Assembly: GCA_938003765.1 (NCBI GenBank)
Contig: CALKYE010000166.1
Location: 137,354-201,353 of the forward strand
DNA from: an uncultured Planctomycetia bacterium
GTDB taxonomy: Bacteria; Planctomycetota; UBA1135; GCA-002686595
Direction: 5' to 3'
Length of the DNA: 64,000 nucleotides
Part shown: positions 1 through 8,222 of the stretch, piece after piece
Layout: the number at the start of each line of letters is the position of its first letter
How positions within the stretch are numbered: position 1 is the stretch's first letter
The notes under the pieces: generated by a model
The model's input: only the letters and a program-made list of their open reading frames with translations
What the model was told of the DNA's origin: nothing
Database searches by the model: none
Translations under genes and position numbers: made by a program

Positions 1-176
1 AGGCCGCGGGCATCGAGGCCGAGGCCGCGTACGAGCTGGCGATGAGCGCCGTGCCGCTGCGCCGCATGAGCGCGCCCGAGGACATCGCGGGACTGGTCGC
101 GTGGCTGTCCAGCGCCGACGCGCGCGGAGTCACGGGTCAGGCGCTCGACATCAACGGCGGCGCGTTCATGAGCTGA
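1..176 (+). CDS. SDR family oxidoreductase, C-terminal fragment
   Basis: The window opens inside this gene; about 57 C-terminal residues are visible, with the reading frame starting at base 3 and a TGA at 174-176. The tail reads PLRRMSAPEDIAGLVAWL followed by VTGQALDINGGAFMS. This is the standard ending of classical short-chain dehydrogenase/reductases (FabG-like), where the P-x-R-x-x-x-P-E-D-I-A segment precedes the last helix and the G-x-x-L-x-V/I-N/D-G-G strand ends the Rossmann fold. The NAD(P) site and the catalytic Tyr/Lys lie outside the window, so the substrate cannot be inferred. It converges on the next gene, which is on the reverse strand. Confidence 0.85.
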   Translation, partial: AAGIEAEAAYELAMSAVPLRRMSAPEDIAGLVAWLSSADARGVTGQALDINGGAFMS

Positions 177-201
177 GCGCGGTTGCGCCAGCCGAGCTCG
201 A

Positions 202-2523
202 CTAGAGCTCGATGTCGACCGTCGCGGTGGCGTCGACGAGGATCAGCGTCGGCGCCGATCCGCTCGCGCGCAGCTCGATGCGCCCCGCGGGCACGTTCGG
301 CAGCGTGAAGGCGCCCTTGGCGTCGATCGGGCTCGCGCCGCTCGCGCTCCAGCCGCTGTCGCCGCGCCAGCTCCACTCGAGCAGTCCGCTCGAAGCGCTC
401 GCGCCGCTGCGCAGACGGCCTTGGATCCGGCCGGTCGGTTGGTCGAGCCGCCAGGGATTCGCGCCGATCCGCAGCAGCACTTCGCCTTCGATGCGCCACT
501 GGGCGCCGCCCTCCGTCGGCCCCGTGAAGACGATGCGTCGCATGCCGGGAAGCAGCGCCGCGAGCTCGAACGCGCCCGTTTCGCTGCAGCGCGACACACG
601 GCCGTCGACTTCGGCCGTCCAGCCGAGCGCGGGTTCGCCGTCGAAGGCCAGCTCGCCGCTCAGCACGGCGAGCCCGGCGTCGGGCGCGGGGAGTTCGATG
701 GAGGTGACGGCGCCGATCGCGACCTCGCACCGCACGGCAGCCATCGGCGCCGAGGCGAGCGGCGAACCCGCGGGCGGCGCGCTGCGCTCGAGCACCCATG
801 CGCCCGGCGTGAGCGCGTCGAACTTGAAGCCGCCGTTCGCATCCGTCTGCGTCGTGCGGTCGAAGCCGTCGCCGCGTCGCGCGGTCACCGTGACGTTCGC
901 AGCCGATTCGCCGTGCGCGGGCCGCGCCACGCCTTCGATCGAACCGCCGGGCGTCAGCTCGAGGACGTTCCCACGACTTCCGAGCTGCGAGTCCACCTCG
1001 AGCGGCCCGACGTCGGCCGCGGCCCGCTTCGGAGCGCTGGCGCGGATCCAGTAGCTCCCGTCGTCCGAGCAGGGCAGCGTGAAAGCGCCGTACGCGTCGG
1101 TCGTCGTGCTCGCGAGCGCTGCGCCGTAGCGGACGCTGTCGATCGCCGCCGACGCCGCGTGCAGACTCACTGTCGCGCCTGCGAGGCCCGCGCCCGAGGA
1201 CGTGATCTGTCCGCTGATCCCCGGCGGCCGCCGGAGAACCAGGTCCAGTCCCGCGCTCAACTGCGCGGCCTCGTACGGACCGGCCGTCAGCGGGAACGCG
1301 CCCGTCGCGCTGATCGTGAGCGTGAACGGGCAGGAGGGCGCGTCGACTCGCACTCGGCCGCCGGGGCGAGCGCGCTCTAGTTCGTCGACGAGCACCAGCG
1401 GATCCACTGCGACGCCCGGCGCCATCTGTTCGCTCGTCGCCTCGGCGAGGCGCAGCGCGAAGCTCTCGACGGCCGCGCCCGCTTCGTCGACGACGCGCAA
1501 CTCGAAGCGCTGCGGCGGTCCGAGCGTCAACGGCACGTCGATGACGCCCGGGGCCAGTGCGGCGAGAGCGGTGGGCTGGAAGCGGCCGCGCGGGTCGCGG
1601 GCGAGGACCGTGTGCGGCGCGCGTTGCGCGACCTCGACGATCCAGCGCCCCGACTCGTCGGCCTCGCCGAGCCCCGAGCCGCCGCGCGTGCGGTCGTGGA
1701 AGCGATAGAGGATCTGCGCGCCGGCGATCGGGCGACCGCGCGGGTCGAGCACGCGCACGCCGAGCAGGCTCTCGCGCGCGACGAGCGGAGTCACGAGCTC
1801 GATGCCGTCGACGGCGGCGCCGGAGCGCACCTCGAAAGGCCGCGTCGAAACCCACAGCGTTCGTCCGTAGTCGCCGGCCCAGACGCACAGCTCGCCGGCG
1901 GGCGCGGAGTCGAGCTCGAACGCGCCGTGCTCGTCGGAGACCGTCGAGCACAGCACGGCGCCGCGCGGTGTCGCGCAGGCGGTGGGGCAGGCGAATTCCG
2001 CGGCGGTGCAACGGACTTCGACGCCCGCGAGGGGCGCGCCCGCGGCGTCGCGCACGGCGCCGCGCAGGATCGCGGCCGGCTGAAGCACCCAGTCCGCCAG
2101 CGTCGCACTCGAGCCGCTCTGGAGCTCGATCTCAGTGCTGACGACTCCCAGGCCGCGGCCGCGCGCCACGATCGCCGCGCGCGTCGACTGAGGTTCGGTG
2201 AGCTCGAGCTCGAGCTCGAATTCGCCCGACGCGTCGCTCGTGGCGCGCGCGGGCGGATAGGCGCACTCCAGTTCGACTCCGGTGAGCGGACGACCGCGCG
2301 CGTCGACGCAACGACCGCGCACTCGCGTGAGCGTGCGCGCGAGCGGCTCGAGCGGCGCGGACGCGGTGGGCGCGACAGCGGCTTCGGGCTGCTCGGGCAG
2401 CGCGACGAACTCGATCTGTCGCTCGCCGGCGGGGGCGGAGGCCTGCGGGCGATCGGAGTCGCTCCGCCACCACAGCACCGCGCTAACGGCGACCAGGAGC
2501 GCGAGCAGGAGCAGCTTCTTCAC
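202..2523 (-). CDS. Exported carboxypeptidase-regulatory-like repeat protein
   Basis: A 773-residue protein. The N-terminus (MKKLLLLALLVAVSAVLWW) is a signal peptide or N-terminal membrane anchor, so the bulk is predicted to lie outside the cytoplasm. The body holds repeated CarboxypepD_reg / transthyretin-like beta-sandwich units, recognisable by strands such as GRCVDARGRPLTGVELEC, LRGAVRDAAGAPLAGVEV, GVRVLDPRGRPIAGAQI and ISGQITSSGAGLAGATVSL. Each has the pattern G-x-V-x-D-x-x-G-x-P-L-x-G-A/V. No catalytic domain is visible, so a structural or binding role at the cell surface is the most that can be inferred. Such proteins are abundant in planctomycetes. It is probably transcribed alone or together with the small gene upstream. 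Confidence 0.8.
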   Translation of the reverse strand: MKKLLLLALLVAVSAVLWWRSDSDRPQASAPAGERQIEFVALPEQPEAAVAPTASAPLEPLARTLTRVRGRCVDARGRPLTGVELECAYPPARATSDASGEFELELELTEPQSTRAAIVARGRGLGVVSTEIELQSGSSATLADWVLQPAAILRGAVRDAAGAPLAGVEVRCTAAEFACPTACATPRGAVLCSTVSDEHGAFELDSAPAGELCVWAGDYGRTLWVSTRPFEVRSGAAVDGIELVTPLVARESLLGVRVLDPRGRPIAGAQILYRFHDRTRGGSGLGEADESGRWIVEVAQRAPHTVLARDPRGRFQPTALAALAPGVIDVPLTLGPPQRFELRVVDEAGAAVESFALRLAEATSEQMAPGVAVDPLVLVDELERARPGGRVRVDAPSCPFTLTISATGAFPLTAGPYEAAQLSAGLDLVLRRPPGISGQITSSGAGLAGATVSLHAASAAIDSVRYGAALASTTTDAYGAFTLPCSDDGSYWIRASAPKRAAADVGPLEVDSQLGSRGNVLELTPGGSIEGVARPAHGESAANVTVTARRGDGFDRTTQTDANGGFKFDALTPGAWVLERSAPPAGSPLASAPMAAVRCEVAIGAVTSIELPAPDAGLAVLSGELAFDGEPALGWTAEVDGRVSRCSETGAFELAALLPGMRRIVFTGPTEGGAQWRIEGEVLLRIGANPWRLDQPTGRIQGRLRSGASASSGLLEWSWRGDSGWSASGASPIDAKGAFTLPNVPAGRIELRASGSAPTLILVDATATVDIEL

Positions 2524-2628
2524 GGTGTGCGCGCCGACGCGGACTCAGCGTGCGGCGACGCAGAGTCTAAGCGGGTCGACTGGCGCGAGACACTCTCTCG
2601 CAAGCTCTGGCGCGAGCTGCGCGCGAGT

Positions 2629-2895
2629 TCAGCCGGCGTGCGCGCTGACGGCGCCCGAGGCGCGTCGAACCGAAGTCAGCAGCGCGTCGCGCGACGCGCC
2701 CTGCGGCAGCGAACCGCTCAACGTCAGACGACCGCGGAACGAGCGCACGACGACGCCCGAGTGTCCGCTCGCGTCGAGCCAGGCGCGCGCCTTGGCGACC
2801 TGCGCCGCGTCCACGCGCTGGAAGTACTGCTGGGTGGTGGCCGAGGCGAGCGAAGCGGTGCTCACCAGGGCGAGCGAGATCAGGAGAGCGCGCAT
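2629..2895 (-). CDS. Small secreted BON-like protein
   Basis: An 88-residue ORF from an ATG at 2893-2895. It begins with a signal peptide (MRALLISLALVSTASLASA) and leaves a mature domain of about 68 residues. The segment VVVRSFRGRLTLSGSLPQGA, followed by R-x-A-L-L-x-x-V and a terminal G-A-V-S, resembles the BON (OsmY/nodulation) fold pattern of variable strand, G-x-V-x-L-x-G, helix, G-V-x-x-V. The reading frame is open a further 96 codons upstream, but that part is Arg/Pro-rich and unlike protein, so the signal-peptide Met was chosen. The BON assignment rests on one motif and is tentative. Confidence 0.55.
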   Translation of the reverse strand: MRALLISLALVSTASLASATTQQYFQRVDAAQVAKARAWLDASGHSGVVVRSFRGRLTLSGSLPQGASRDALLTSVRRASGAVSAHAG

Positions 2896-3208
2896 GGTCG
2901 AGCGGCGAAGGTCTGTGGACGGCGGCGGAGCGCGGTCCGGGCGAGGCACGATCCTCACCCGGCGCACTCGAAATCTAGCCCGCTTTGGCGCGCTCGGGCG
3001 CCTGCTATCGCGGCTTGCCTCGCCACGGACCGAGGGCGGCTGCGAAAGTTCTTCGCGAGCGCCGGGCAGCTCGATCGGCCGCTCGATCGGCCGCTCCGCG
3101 CCGGCTCGGCCAGCGCCGACGCGCGAGGGGCTCGCTGCGGCGCCATCGAACGGGCGCCGCAGTGCGAGTGTGGCGCCGCGCACTTGGTCGCGAGCGCCCG
3201 ACTCCGAT
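2896..3208. other. Gap between rho and the BON-like gene; 12-bp direct repeat
   Basis: No convincing gene. On the reverse strand this is the region downstream of rho and upstream of the small secreted gene, so it should hold a rho 3' end and a promoter, but I see no strong T-tailed hairpin. It contains two immediately adjacent copies of CTCGATCGGCCG at 3070-3081 and 3082-3093. Confidence 0.4.
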
Positions 3209-4660
3209 TCAGCTCCCGATCGTCAGCAGGAACTCCGCGTTCGAGCGGGTCTTGCGCATCTTCTGGATGAGCATCTCCATCGCCTCGACGGGATCGAGCT
3301 CGTTCAGCACCTTGCGCAGCATCCACACGCGGCGGATCTCTTCGGGCGTGAACAGCAACTCTTCCTTGCGCGTGCCGGAGCGGTTGATGTCGATGGCCGG
3401 GAAGATGCGTCGATCGCTCAGGCGGCGGTCGAGCACGATCTCCATGTTGCCCGTGCCCTTGAACTCCTCGAAGACGATCTCGTCGAGCTTGGAGCCCGTT
3501 TCGATCAGCGCCGTGCCCAGGATCGTGAGCGAGCCGCCGTCCTCGATGTTGCGCGCCGAGCCGAAGAACTTCTTGGGGAACTGCAGCGCGCTGGCCTCGA
3601 TGCCGCCCGACAGCAGCTTGCCGCCGGCCGGCGCCTCGATGTTGCAGGCGCGCGCGAGGCGCGTGATCGAGTCGAGCAGGATGATCACGTCCTCGCCGGC
3701 CTCGACCAGCGAGCGCGCCTTCTTCATCACCATCTCGGCCACTTGGATGTGGCGCCAAGCGGGCTCGTCGAAGGTCGAGCTGATCACCTCGCGGTCGCCC
3801 TCGGGGATCATGCGTTCGAAGTCGGTGACCTCCTCGGGGCGCTCGTCGATCAACAGGATGATCAGGTGCGCGTCGGGAGCGTTCTTGACGATCGACTTCG
3901 CCAGCATCTGGAGCAGGATCGTCTTGCCGGTGCGCGGCGGCGCGACGATCAGTCCGCGCTGACCGCGCCCGATCGGCGTGATCAGGTCGACGATGCGCAT
4001 CTCGAGCGGATTCTCCTCCGTGCCCTCGAGCATGATGCGCTGCTCGGGATACAGCGGGACGAGTTCCTTGAACGGCGAGCGAATCGCGGCTTCTTCGGGC
4101 GGGTGGAAGTCGACCTCTTCCAGCTCGATCAGCGCGAAGTACTTCTCGCCCTCGAGCGGCGGACGGAGCCGACCCTTGATGGTCATGCCGGGCAGCAGCG
4201 CGAACTGCTTGACGATCGAGGCGGGGACGAACACGTCCTCGTTCGCCGGCAGATAGGCGGCGTCCGCCTGGCGCACGAAGCAGTGGTTGTCGCGCGACAT
4301 CTCGACGCAGCCTTCGACCTCCACCGGCGTTCCGGAGCGCAGTCGGGCGGCGGCGATCTCGAAGATCACCTCGTCGCGGCGTCGGCCGGCGACGTTCTCG
4401 ACCTTCTCCTCCTCGGCCACTTCGTGCAGGTCGGCCAGGCTCAGCGCCTGCAACTCCGAGTAGCTCGTCGGCTCCTTGGCCTTGCCGCGCTTGGGCTTGG
4501 GCAGCGTCGCCAGCAGTTCGGCCAACGCCTCGGGCTCGAGGTCCTTGGGCAGTCTCTCGTAGTCGATCCACACGTGCTCGGCCGGCCTGGGCGCCTGCGT
4601 GAACTTCGCGCCGGAGTGGGCCTTGTGATGACGGTGGCGATGACGCTTCTTGAAGGACAT
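3209..4660 (-). CDS. rho: Transcription termination factor Rho
   Basis: A 483-residue hexameric RNA helicase that terminates transcription at C-rich unstructured RNA. Residues about 66-110 match the Rho N-terminal helical domain, and residues about 113-170 the cold-shock-like RNA-binding domain. The ATPase follows, with Walker A APPRTGKT at 240-247 and Walker B LIILLIDE at 266-273, then the conserved R-x-x-x-x-I-P-E-G-D-R-E-V-x-S-S-T-F-D-E-P region. It is longer than E. coli Rho (419) because of a basic, His-rich N-terminal extension (MSFKKRHRHRHH) of about 60 residues; such extensions are common in high-GC bacteria. coaE lies 96 bp upstream on the same strand. Confidence 0.97.
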   Translation of the reverse strand: MSFKKRHRHRHHKAHSGAKFTQAPRPAEHVWIDYERLPKDLEPEALAELLATLPKPKRGKAKEPTSYSELQALSLADLHEVAEEEKVENVAGRRRDEVIFEIAAARLRSGTPVEVEGCVEMSRDNHCFVRQADAAYLPANEDVFVPASIVKQFALLPGMTIKGRLRPPLEGEKYFALIELEEVDFHPPEEAAIRSPFKELVPLYPEQRIMLEGTEENPLEMRIVDLITPIGRGQRGLIVAPPRTGKTILLQMLAKSIVKNAPDAHLIILLIDERPEEVTDFERMIPEGDREVISSTFDEPAWRHIQVAEMVMKKARSLVEAGEDVIILLDSITRLARACNIEAPAGGKLLSGGIEASALQFPKKFFGSARNIEDGGSLTILGTALIETGSKLDEIVFEEFKGTGNMEIVLDRRLSDRRIFPAIDINRSGTRKEELLFTPEEIRRVWMLRKVLNELDPVEAMEMLIQKMRKTRSNAEFLLTIGS

Positions 4661-4756
4661 GAATCCGCGGGTGCGTTGGGGAGAGGGGAGTCGAGTGCGG
4701 CGCTGGTTGGCGCACGGGGCGGGCGCAGCGGGACTGCGCTAGCTGACGGCGAGCCT

Positions 4757-5452
4757 CTAGCGCTCGGCCCGGGGGCGCTCGGTGGGGTGCGCGAGTCGCT
4801 GCTCGATTCGGCGCAGCGCGTCCTGCGCGGCGCTGGCCGTCTGCGCCCAGTCGCCGTCGTTGGGGATCACCACGTCGGCGCGCGAGCGCTTGGTCTCGAG
4901 CGGCAGTTGCGCGGCTTCGCGGCGGGCGAGTTCCTCTTCCGACCAGCCACGGGTCGCGCTCGCCCGTGCGCGCCGCACTCTAGCGTCCGTGTCGACGAAC
5001 ACCAGCGCATCGCACTGCGCCACGAGCTGGTGCTGCGCGTCGTTCTCGAGCAGCAGCGGAACGTCCAACACGACGCGCGTGCGAGCTTCACGTCGGGCGC
5101 GCTCGAGCGCCTCGGCGATCGCGGAGCGCACCAGCGGGTGGACGAGCGCCTCGAGCTCGCGCCTCAGCTCCGGCTGCGCGAACACGGCCTTGGCGACCGC
5201 GCCGCGATCGACCCGTTCGGAGCTCAGCGCCTGCGCGCCGATCCGCTCGGAGACCCACGCGCGAACGGCCGGTGTCTCGAGCGCCTCGTGCGCCAGGGCG
5301 TCGGCGTCGACGTGGACGCCGTCAGCGCCCGCGAGCAAGCGCGCGACGCGCGACTTGCCCGAGGCGATGCCTCCGACGACTCCCAGCACCAGGGGGCGAG
5401 GCGACGATCCCTGCGGGGCGGCGGCGTCAGGCTTCGGTCCGGCGGACGACAT
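4757..5452 (-). CDS. coaE: Dephospho-CoA kinase
   Basis: A 231-residue cytoplasmic kinase for the last step of coenzyme A synthesis, the ATP-dependent 3'-phosphorylation of dephospho-CoA. The P-loop GGIASGKS is at residues 27-34, followed by the family hallmark V-D-A-D-A-L-A-H-E. Further conserved parts are L-x-x-L-x-H-P-x-V, D-V-P-L-L-x-E and the lid segment V-F-V-D-T-D-x-x-V-R. I started it at the ATG at 5450-5452; an in-frame start 52 codons upstream adds only low-complexity sequence. The first 20 residues are still an unconserved Pro/Ala-rich leader. Same strand as rho, which follows 96 bp downstream. Confidence 0.93.
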   Translation of the reverse strand: MSSAGPKPDAAAPQGSSPRPLVLGVVGGIASGKSRVARLLAGADGVHVDADALAHEALETPAVRAWVSERIGAQALSSERVDRGAVAKAVFAQPELRRELEALVHPLVRSAIAEALERARREARTRVVLDVPLLLENDAQHQLVAQCDALVFVDTDARVRRARASATRGWSEEELARREAAQLPLETKRSRADVVIPNDGDWAQTASAAQDALRRIEQRLAHPTERPRAER

Positions 5453-5899
5453 GGCGCGCGGCAAAGTGGAGGAGAGGCGCCGGTCGCGGCAGGAAACCGC
5501 GGGTTCGCGCGGGGTAGGAGAGCGCACGGCTCGGGTCTCCCTTAGAGGCCCGTGTCCTGCCGTCCACGGTACGCCGCGGATGGCGACGGTCCACTCTGGA
5601 GCGGCCACTTCTCCCTTGCCGCGGCCAGAGGCTGTCGGTTATGACCATGCCCCCCACGGGAGCGGTGGGGCTGCGCCCGCGCGGCGCCGGCCTCTGCGCT
5701 CCCGTCCGTTCCCAAACGGTTTCTGCAAACCCAACTGTCCCACCCCTTCGTCCCGCACGACATGCCCTCGGCCAGATCCTCCGCTCGCGGTTGGATCGGC
5801 CTTCAGCGGGGCATCGATCCGTGCAAGCCTGACCCAGGCGGGGTAGAGCCGCGCGCCGCGCTTGCCTTCGCCCGTCCCCCCGGAAGGACCCGAGATTCC
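5453..5899. other. Divergent intergenic region (447 bp) between coaE and the coiled-coil gene
   Basis: Divergent promoters for coaE and the gene at 5900 should lie here, but I see no clean -35/-10 pair. A short hairpin (CCCCAC at 5652-5657 with GTGGGG at 5665-5670) is present without a T-run. Short open frames here have no SD sequence or recognisable protein. GGAAGGA at 5881-5887 is a plausible SD for the ATG at 5900, with rather long spacing. Confidence 0.4.
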
Positions 5900-7147
5900 A
5901 TGAAGCGTTCTCAGCGCGGAGCTGCGCGCGTCAGCGTCACTTGGCTGGTTGTGTTCCTGGTCCTGTTCTTCGTTGCCTGCGGCTTCGGGTACATGGGCTA
6001 CGAGGCGGAGCAAAAGGCTCGCGCCGCGGAGGAGTCTGCTCGCAAGGCCGCCGCCGAAGCGAACGAGCGCGACCAACAGAGCCTCGACCAACTCCTGGCT
6101 CTCTCGAAGGTCGTCGGCTGGTTCGATCCGGCCGCCGCCATCCCCCGCACCGAAGTCAGCGCCATGAAGGCCGGCCTCGAAGAGTTCCGCCAGGCCTTCC
6201 CCGACATGGGGCCGGACGTGGTGACCTTGGCCGACGCGCTCCCCAAGGCGCGCGATGCGTTCCTCGCTCGCGGCCGCGAGATCAGCACCCTGCGCGATTC
6301 GAACAGCGCGCTTCAGAGCGAGAAGAGCTCGATCGAAGCGAGCCTGCGCAGCGCGTTGTCGGAGAAGGACACGGAGCTGGCCAATCTCCAGCGCCAGCTG
6401 TCCGACGACGCCAACAACGCGGCGCAGCGTCAGACCGAACTCGAGACCCGTATCGCGTCGCTGAACCAGCAGCGCAACGAGCTCGACGCCCAGTTGCGCG
6501 AAGCGCGCAACCAGTCCGAGGCGGCCCGCCGCCAGTACGAGTCGGATCGCGCCTCGTTCGAGACGCGCACGAACGCGGCCATGGCCAAGCTCAAGTTCCT
6601 GAGCCAGCCCGAGCTGCCTGACGCGCGCGTGGTCTCGGTGTCCAACGACCTCGCCCTCGGCTACATCGACATCGGCGCCAACCAGCGCCTGGCGCGCGGC
6701 ATGCGCTTCAGCGTGGTGTCGGGTTCGCTGGCCTCGACCAAGTTCAAGGCCTACGCCGAAGTGCTCGACGTCAAGCCGGAGCGCGCCGAAGTGCGCTTCT
6801 ACGACATCGTCGACCGCTTCGACCCGGTCGTGGCCGGCGACGTGGTGTTCAACCCGCTGTTCGACCCGACCGGCGAGCGCGACGCGGTGCTGTGCGGCCG
6901 CTTCTCGGGCCAGTTCAACGAGGCCGAGCTCAAGATCCTGCTCGCGAACATGAACATTCGCGTGCACGACAAGCTCGACTACAACACCGACTACCTGATC
7001 GTCGGCGCCGAGATGTACGTCGACGCGGAAGGCAACCCGCTCGAGACGCCGCTCCAGCCGAGCGAACTGGCCGTCTACAAGGACGCGGTCGCCAACGGCG
7101 TGCAGATCGTCTCGATCAAGCAGTTGCGCGAGTACTTCAAGTTCTAA
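5900..7147 (+). CDS. Membrane-anchored coiled-coil protein of unknown function
   Basis: A 415-residue protein. Residues about 11-33 form one hydrophobic helix (VSVTWLVVFLVLFFVACGFG). Heptad-like Ala/Glu/Gln/Arg-rich coiled coils follow at about 35-75 and, more strongly, 125-235, with runs such as SALQSEKSSIEASLRSALSE. The C-terminal 180 residues are a mixed alpha/beta domain containing V-V-S-V-S-N-D-L-A-L-G-Y-I-D-I-G and Q-R-L-A-R-G-M-R-F. That pattern resembles the small beta-barrel found at the end of membrane coiled-coil proteins, but I cannot name a family. The likely topology is N-in with the coiled coil outside the cytoplasm. It ends before a strong terminator, so it is probably monocistronic. 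Confidence 0.75.
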   Translation: MKRSQRGAARVSVTWLVVFLVLFFVACGFGYMGYEAEQKARAAEESARKAAAEANERDQQSLDQLLALSKVVGWFDPAAAIPRTEVSAMKAGLEEFRQAFPDMGPDVVTLADALPKARDAFLARGREISTLRDSNSALQSEKSSIEASLRSALSEKDTELANLQRQLSDDANNAAQRQTELETRIASLNQQRNELDAQLREARNQSEAARRQYESDRASFETRTNAAMAKLKFLSQPELPDARVVSVSNDLALGYIDIGANQRLARGMRFSVVSGSLASTKFKAYAEVLDVKPERAEVRFYDIVDRFDPVVAGDVVFNPLFDPTGERDAVLCGRFSGQFNEAELKILLANMNIRVHDKLDYNTDYLIVGAEMYVDAEGNPLETPLQPSELAVYKDAVANGVQIVSIKQLREYFKF

Positions 7148-7210
7148 TCGCGCGGACCGGGCGGGCCTCCGGCGCGAAGCGCGGAGCCTCGCCCCTCGCG
7201 AACCATCGCC

Positions 7211-7253
7211 GCGGGCGGTTCCAGCAGATGCTGGCGCCGCCCGCGCTCGTTTT
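7211..7253 (+). terminator. Rho-independent terminator after the coiled-coil gene
   Basis: Outer stem GCGGGCGG (7211-7218) with CCGCCCGC (7237-7244), and inner stem CCAGC (7221-7225) with GCTGG (7230-7234) closing an AGAT loop. It is followed by TTTT at 7250-7253. It separates the coiled-coil gene from tatC. Confidence 0.8.
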
Positions 7254-7302
7254 CGCGGACGCTGCGGCGCCGCTGCGCGCTGGCGCGCGAGCGCGCAGGC
7301 AC

Positions 7303-7308
7303 TAGAGT
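7303..7308 (+). promoter_or_regulatory. Candidate -10 element (TAGAGT) for tatC
   Basis: TAGAGT lies 11 bases before the tatC ATG. A weak -35 candidate (TGGCGC, 7281-7286) stands 16 bases upstream. If used, transcription would start about 5 nt before the ATG, giving an almost leaderless mRNA. Confidence 0.4.
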
Positions 7309-7319
7309 TTCGCGCTTCG

Positions 7320-8222
7320 ATGGCGGAAGACGACGACGATCCGTTCGCTCACACGCGCATGACGCTCGGTGAGCACCTCGCCGAGTTGCGCCGTCGCCTC
7401 ATCCGCAGCGCGGTGGCGATCGTCGCGGCGATGGCGGTCACGTGGGCGTACTACCCGCAGTTGACCAGCACGCTCACCTGGCCGATGGAACGCGCGCTGG
7501 AGAAGATCGACGACGAGCAGCGCGAGAAGTACGAGGCCCTGCTCGCGGAGGAGCGGGCCGCCGATCCCAGCGTTCCTCGCACGAAGTACTTCCGCAGCGA
7601 GGACCCCGCGGACCGCACGCTGCACGCCGAGCTGACGGTCTCGCGGCGCTTCAGCATGATCGGCCCGGCCGACGGCATGTTCGCGGCGATGAAGATCTCG
7701 ATGTACGGCGCCATCGCGCTGTCTGCGCCGGTGCTGCTGTGGCAGATGTGGCAGTTCATCGCGGCGGGCCTGTACGCGAACGAGCGCCGCGCGGTGTTCA
7801 AGTACTTCCCGCTGAGCTTGCTGCTCTTCCTGGGAGGCGTCGCCTTCGGGTACTTCCTCTTGTGCCCGGTCGGGTTCTATTTCATGGCCACCGCTTACCC
7901 GCCCGAGGAGGTCAACTACCTCGGCGGACTGGGCGAGTACCTGGGCGTGTTGTCGACGATCACTCTGGCGCTGGGGCTCGTGTTCCAGTTGCCGCTCGTG
8001 ATGAACGCGCTCGCGCGGCTCGACCTGGTGACCTACGCGCAGTTCAAGCACTTCTGGCCCTACTTCATCGTCGCGGCGTTCGTCATCGGCGGGATCATCA
8101 CGCCGCCGGATCCGTACACGCAGACGTTCGTCGCGCTGCCGGCGATCCTGCTCTACGGCGTCGGCATCCTCTCGATCCGCTGGACCAAGCCCGCTGATCA
8201 GCGGGGGAGCGCGCGCGCTTGA
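7320..8222 (+). CDS. tatC: Sec-independent protein translocase TatC
   Basis: A 300-residue integral membrane core of the twin-arginine export system, which binds Tat signal peptides. The N-terminal cytoplasmic segment carries the family motif M-T-L-G-E-H-L-A-E-L-R-R-R-L. Six hydrophobic segments follow, with the conserved P-V-L-L-W-Q-M-W-Q-F-I-A-x-G-L-Y and N-E-R-R before TM3, and the late F-x-x-x-A-F-V-I-G-G-I-I-T-P-P-D. The first periplasmic loop carries a charged insertion of about 40 residues (around residues 58-105) relative to the E. coli protein. No tatA or tatB gene is in the window. The stop codon overlaps the cinA start, implying coupled translation. Confidence 0.95.
   Translation: MAEDDDDPFAHTRMTLGEHLAELRRRLIRSAVAIVAAMAVTWAYYPQLTSTLTWPMERALEKIDDEQREKYEALLAEERAADPSVPRTKYFRSEDPADRTLHAELTVSRRFSMIGPADGMFAAMKISMYGAIALSAPVLLWQMWQFIAAGLYANERRAVFKYFPLSLLLFLGGVAFGYFLLCPVGFYFMATAYPPEEVNYLGGLGEYLGVLSTITLALGLVFQLPLVMNALARLDLVTYAQFKHFWPYFIVAAFVIGGIITPPDPYTQTFVALPAILLYGVGILSIRWTKPADQRGSARA

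Noticed and set aside
3070..3093. Start of a CRISPR or tandem-repeat array
   Set aside because: Only two adjacent 12-bp copies without spacers. No CRISPR-like array is visible anywhere in the window.
2282..5545. Forward open frame of 1,087 codons across rho and coaE
   Set aside because: It lies antisense to rho and coaE, whose products are certain. The translation is Arg/Asp/His/Leu-rich and repetitive, as expected of a shadow frame in GC-rich codons.
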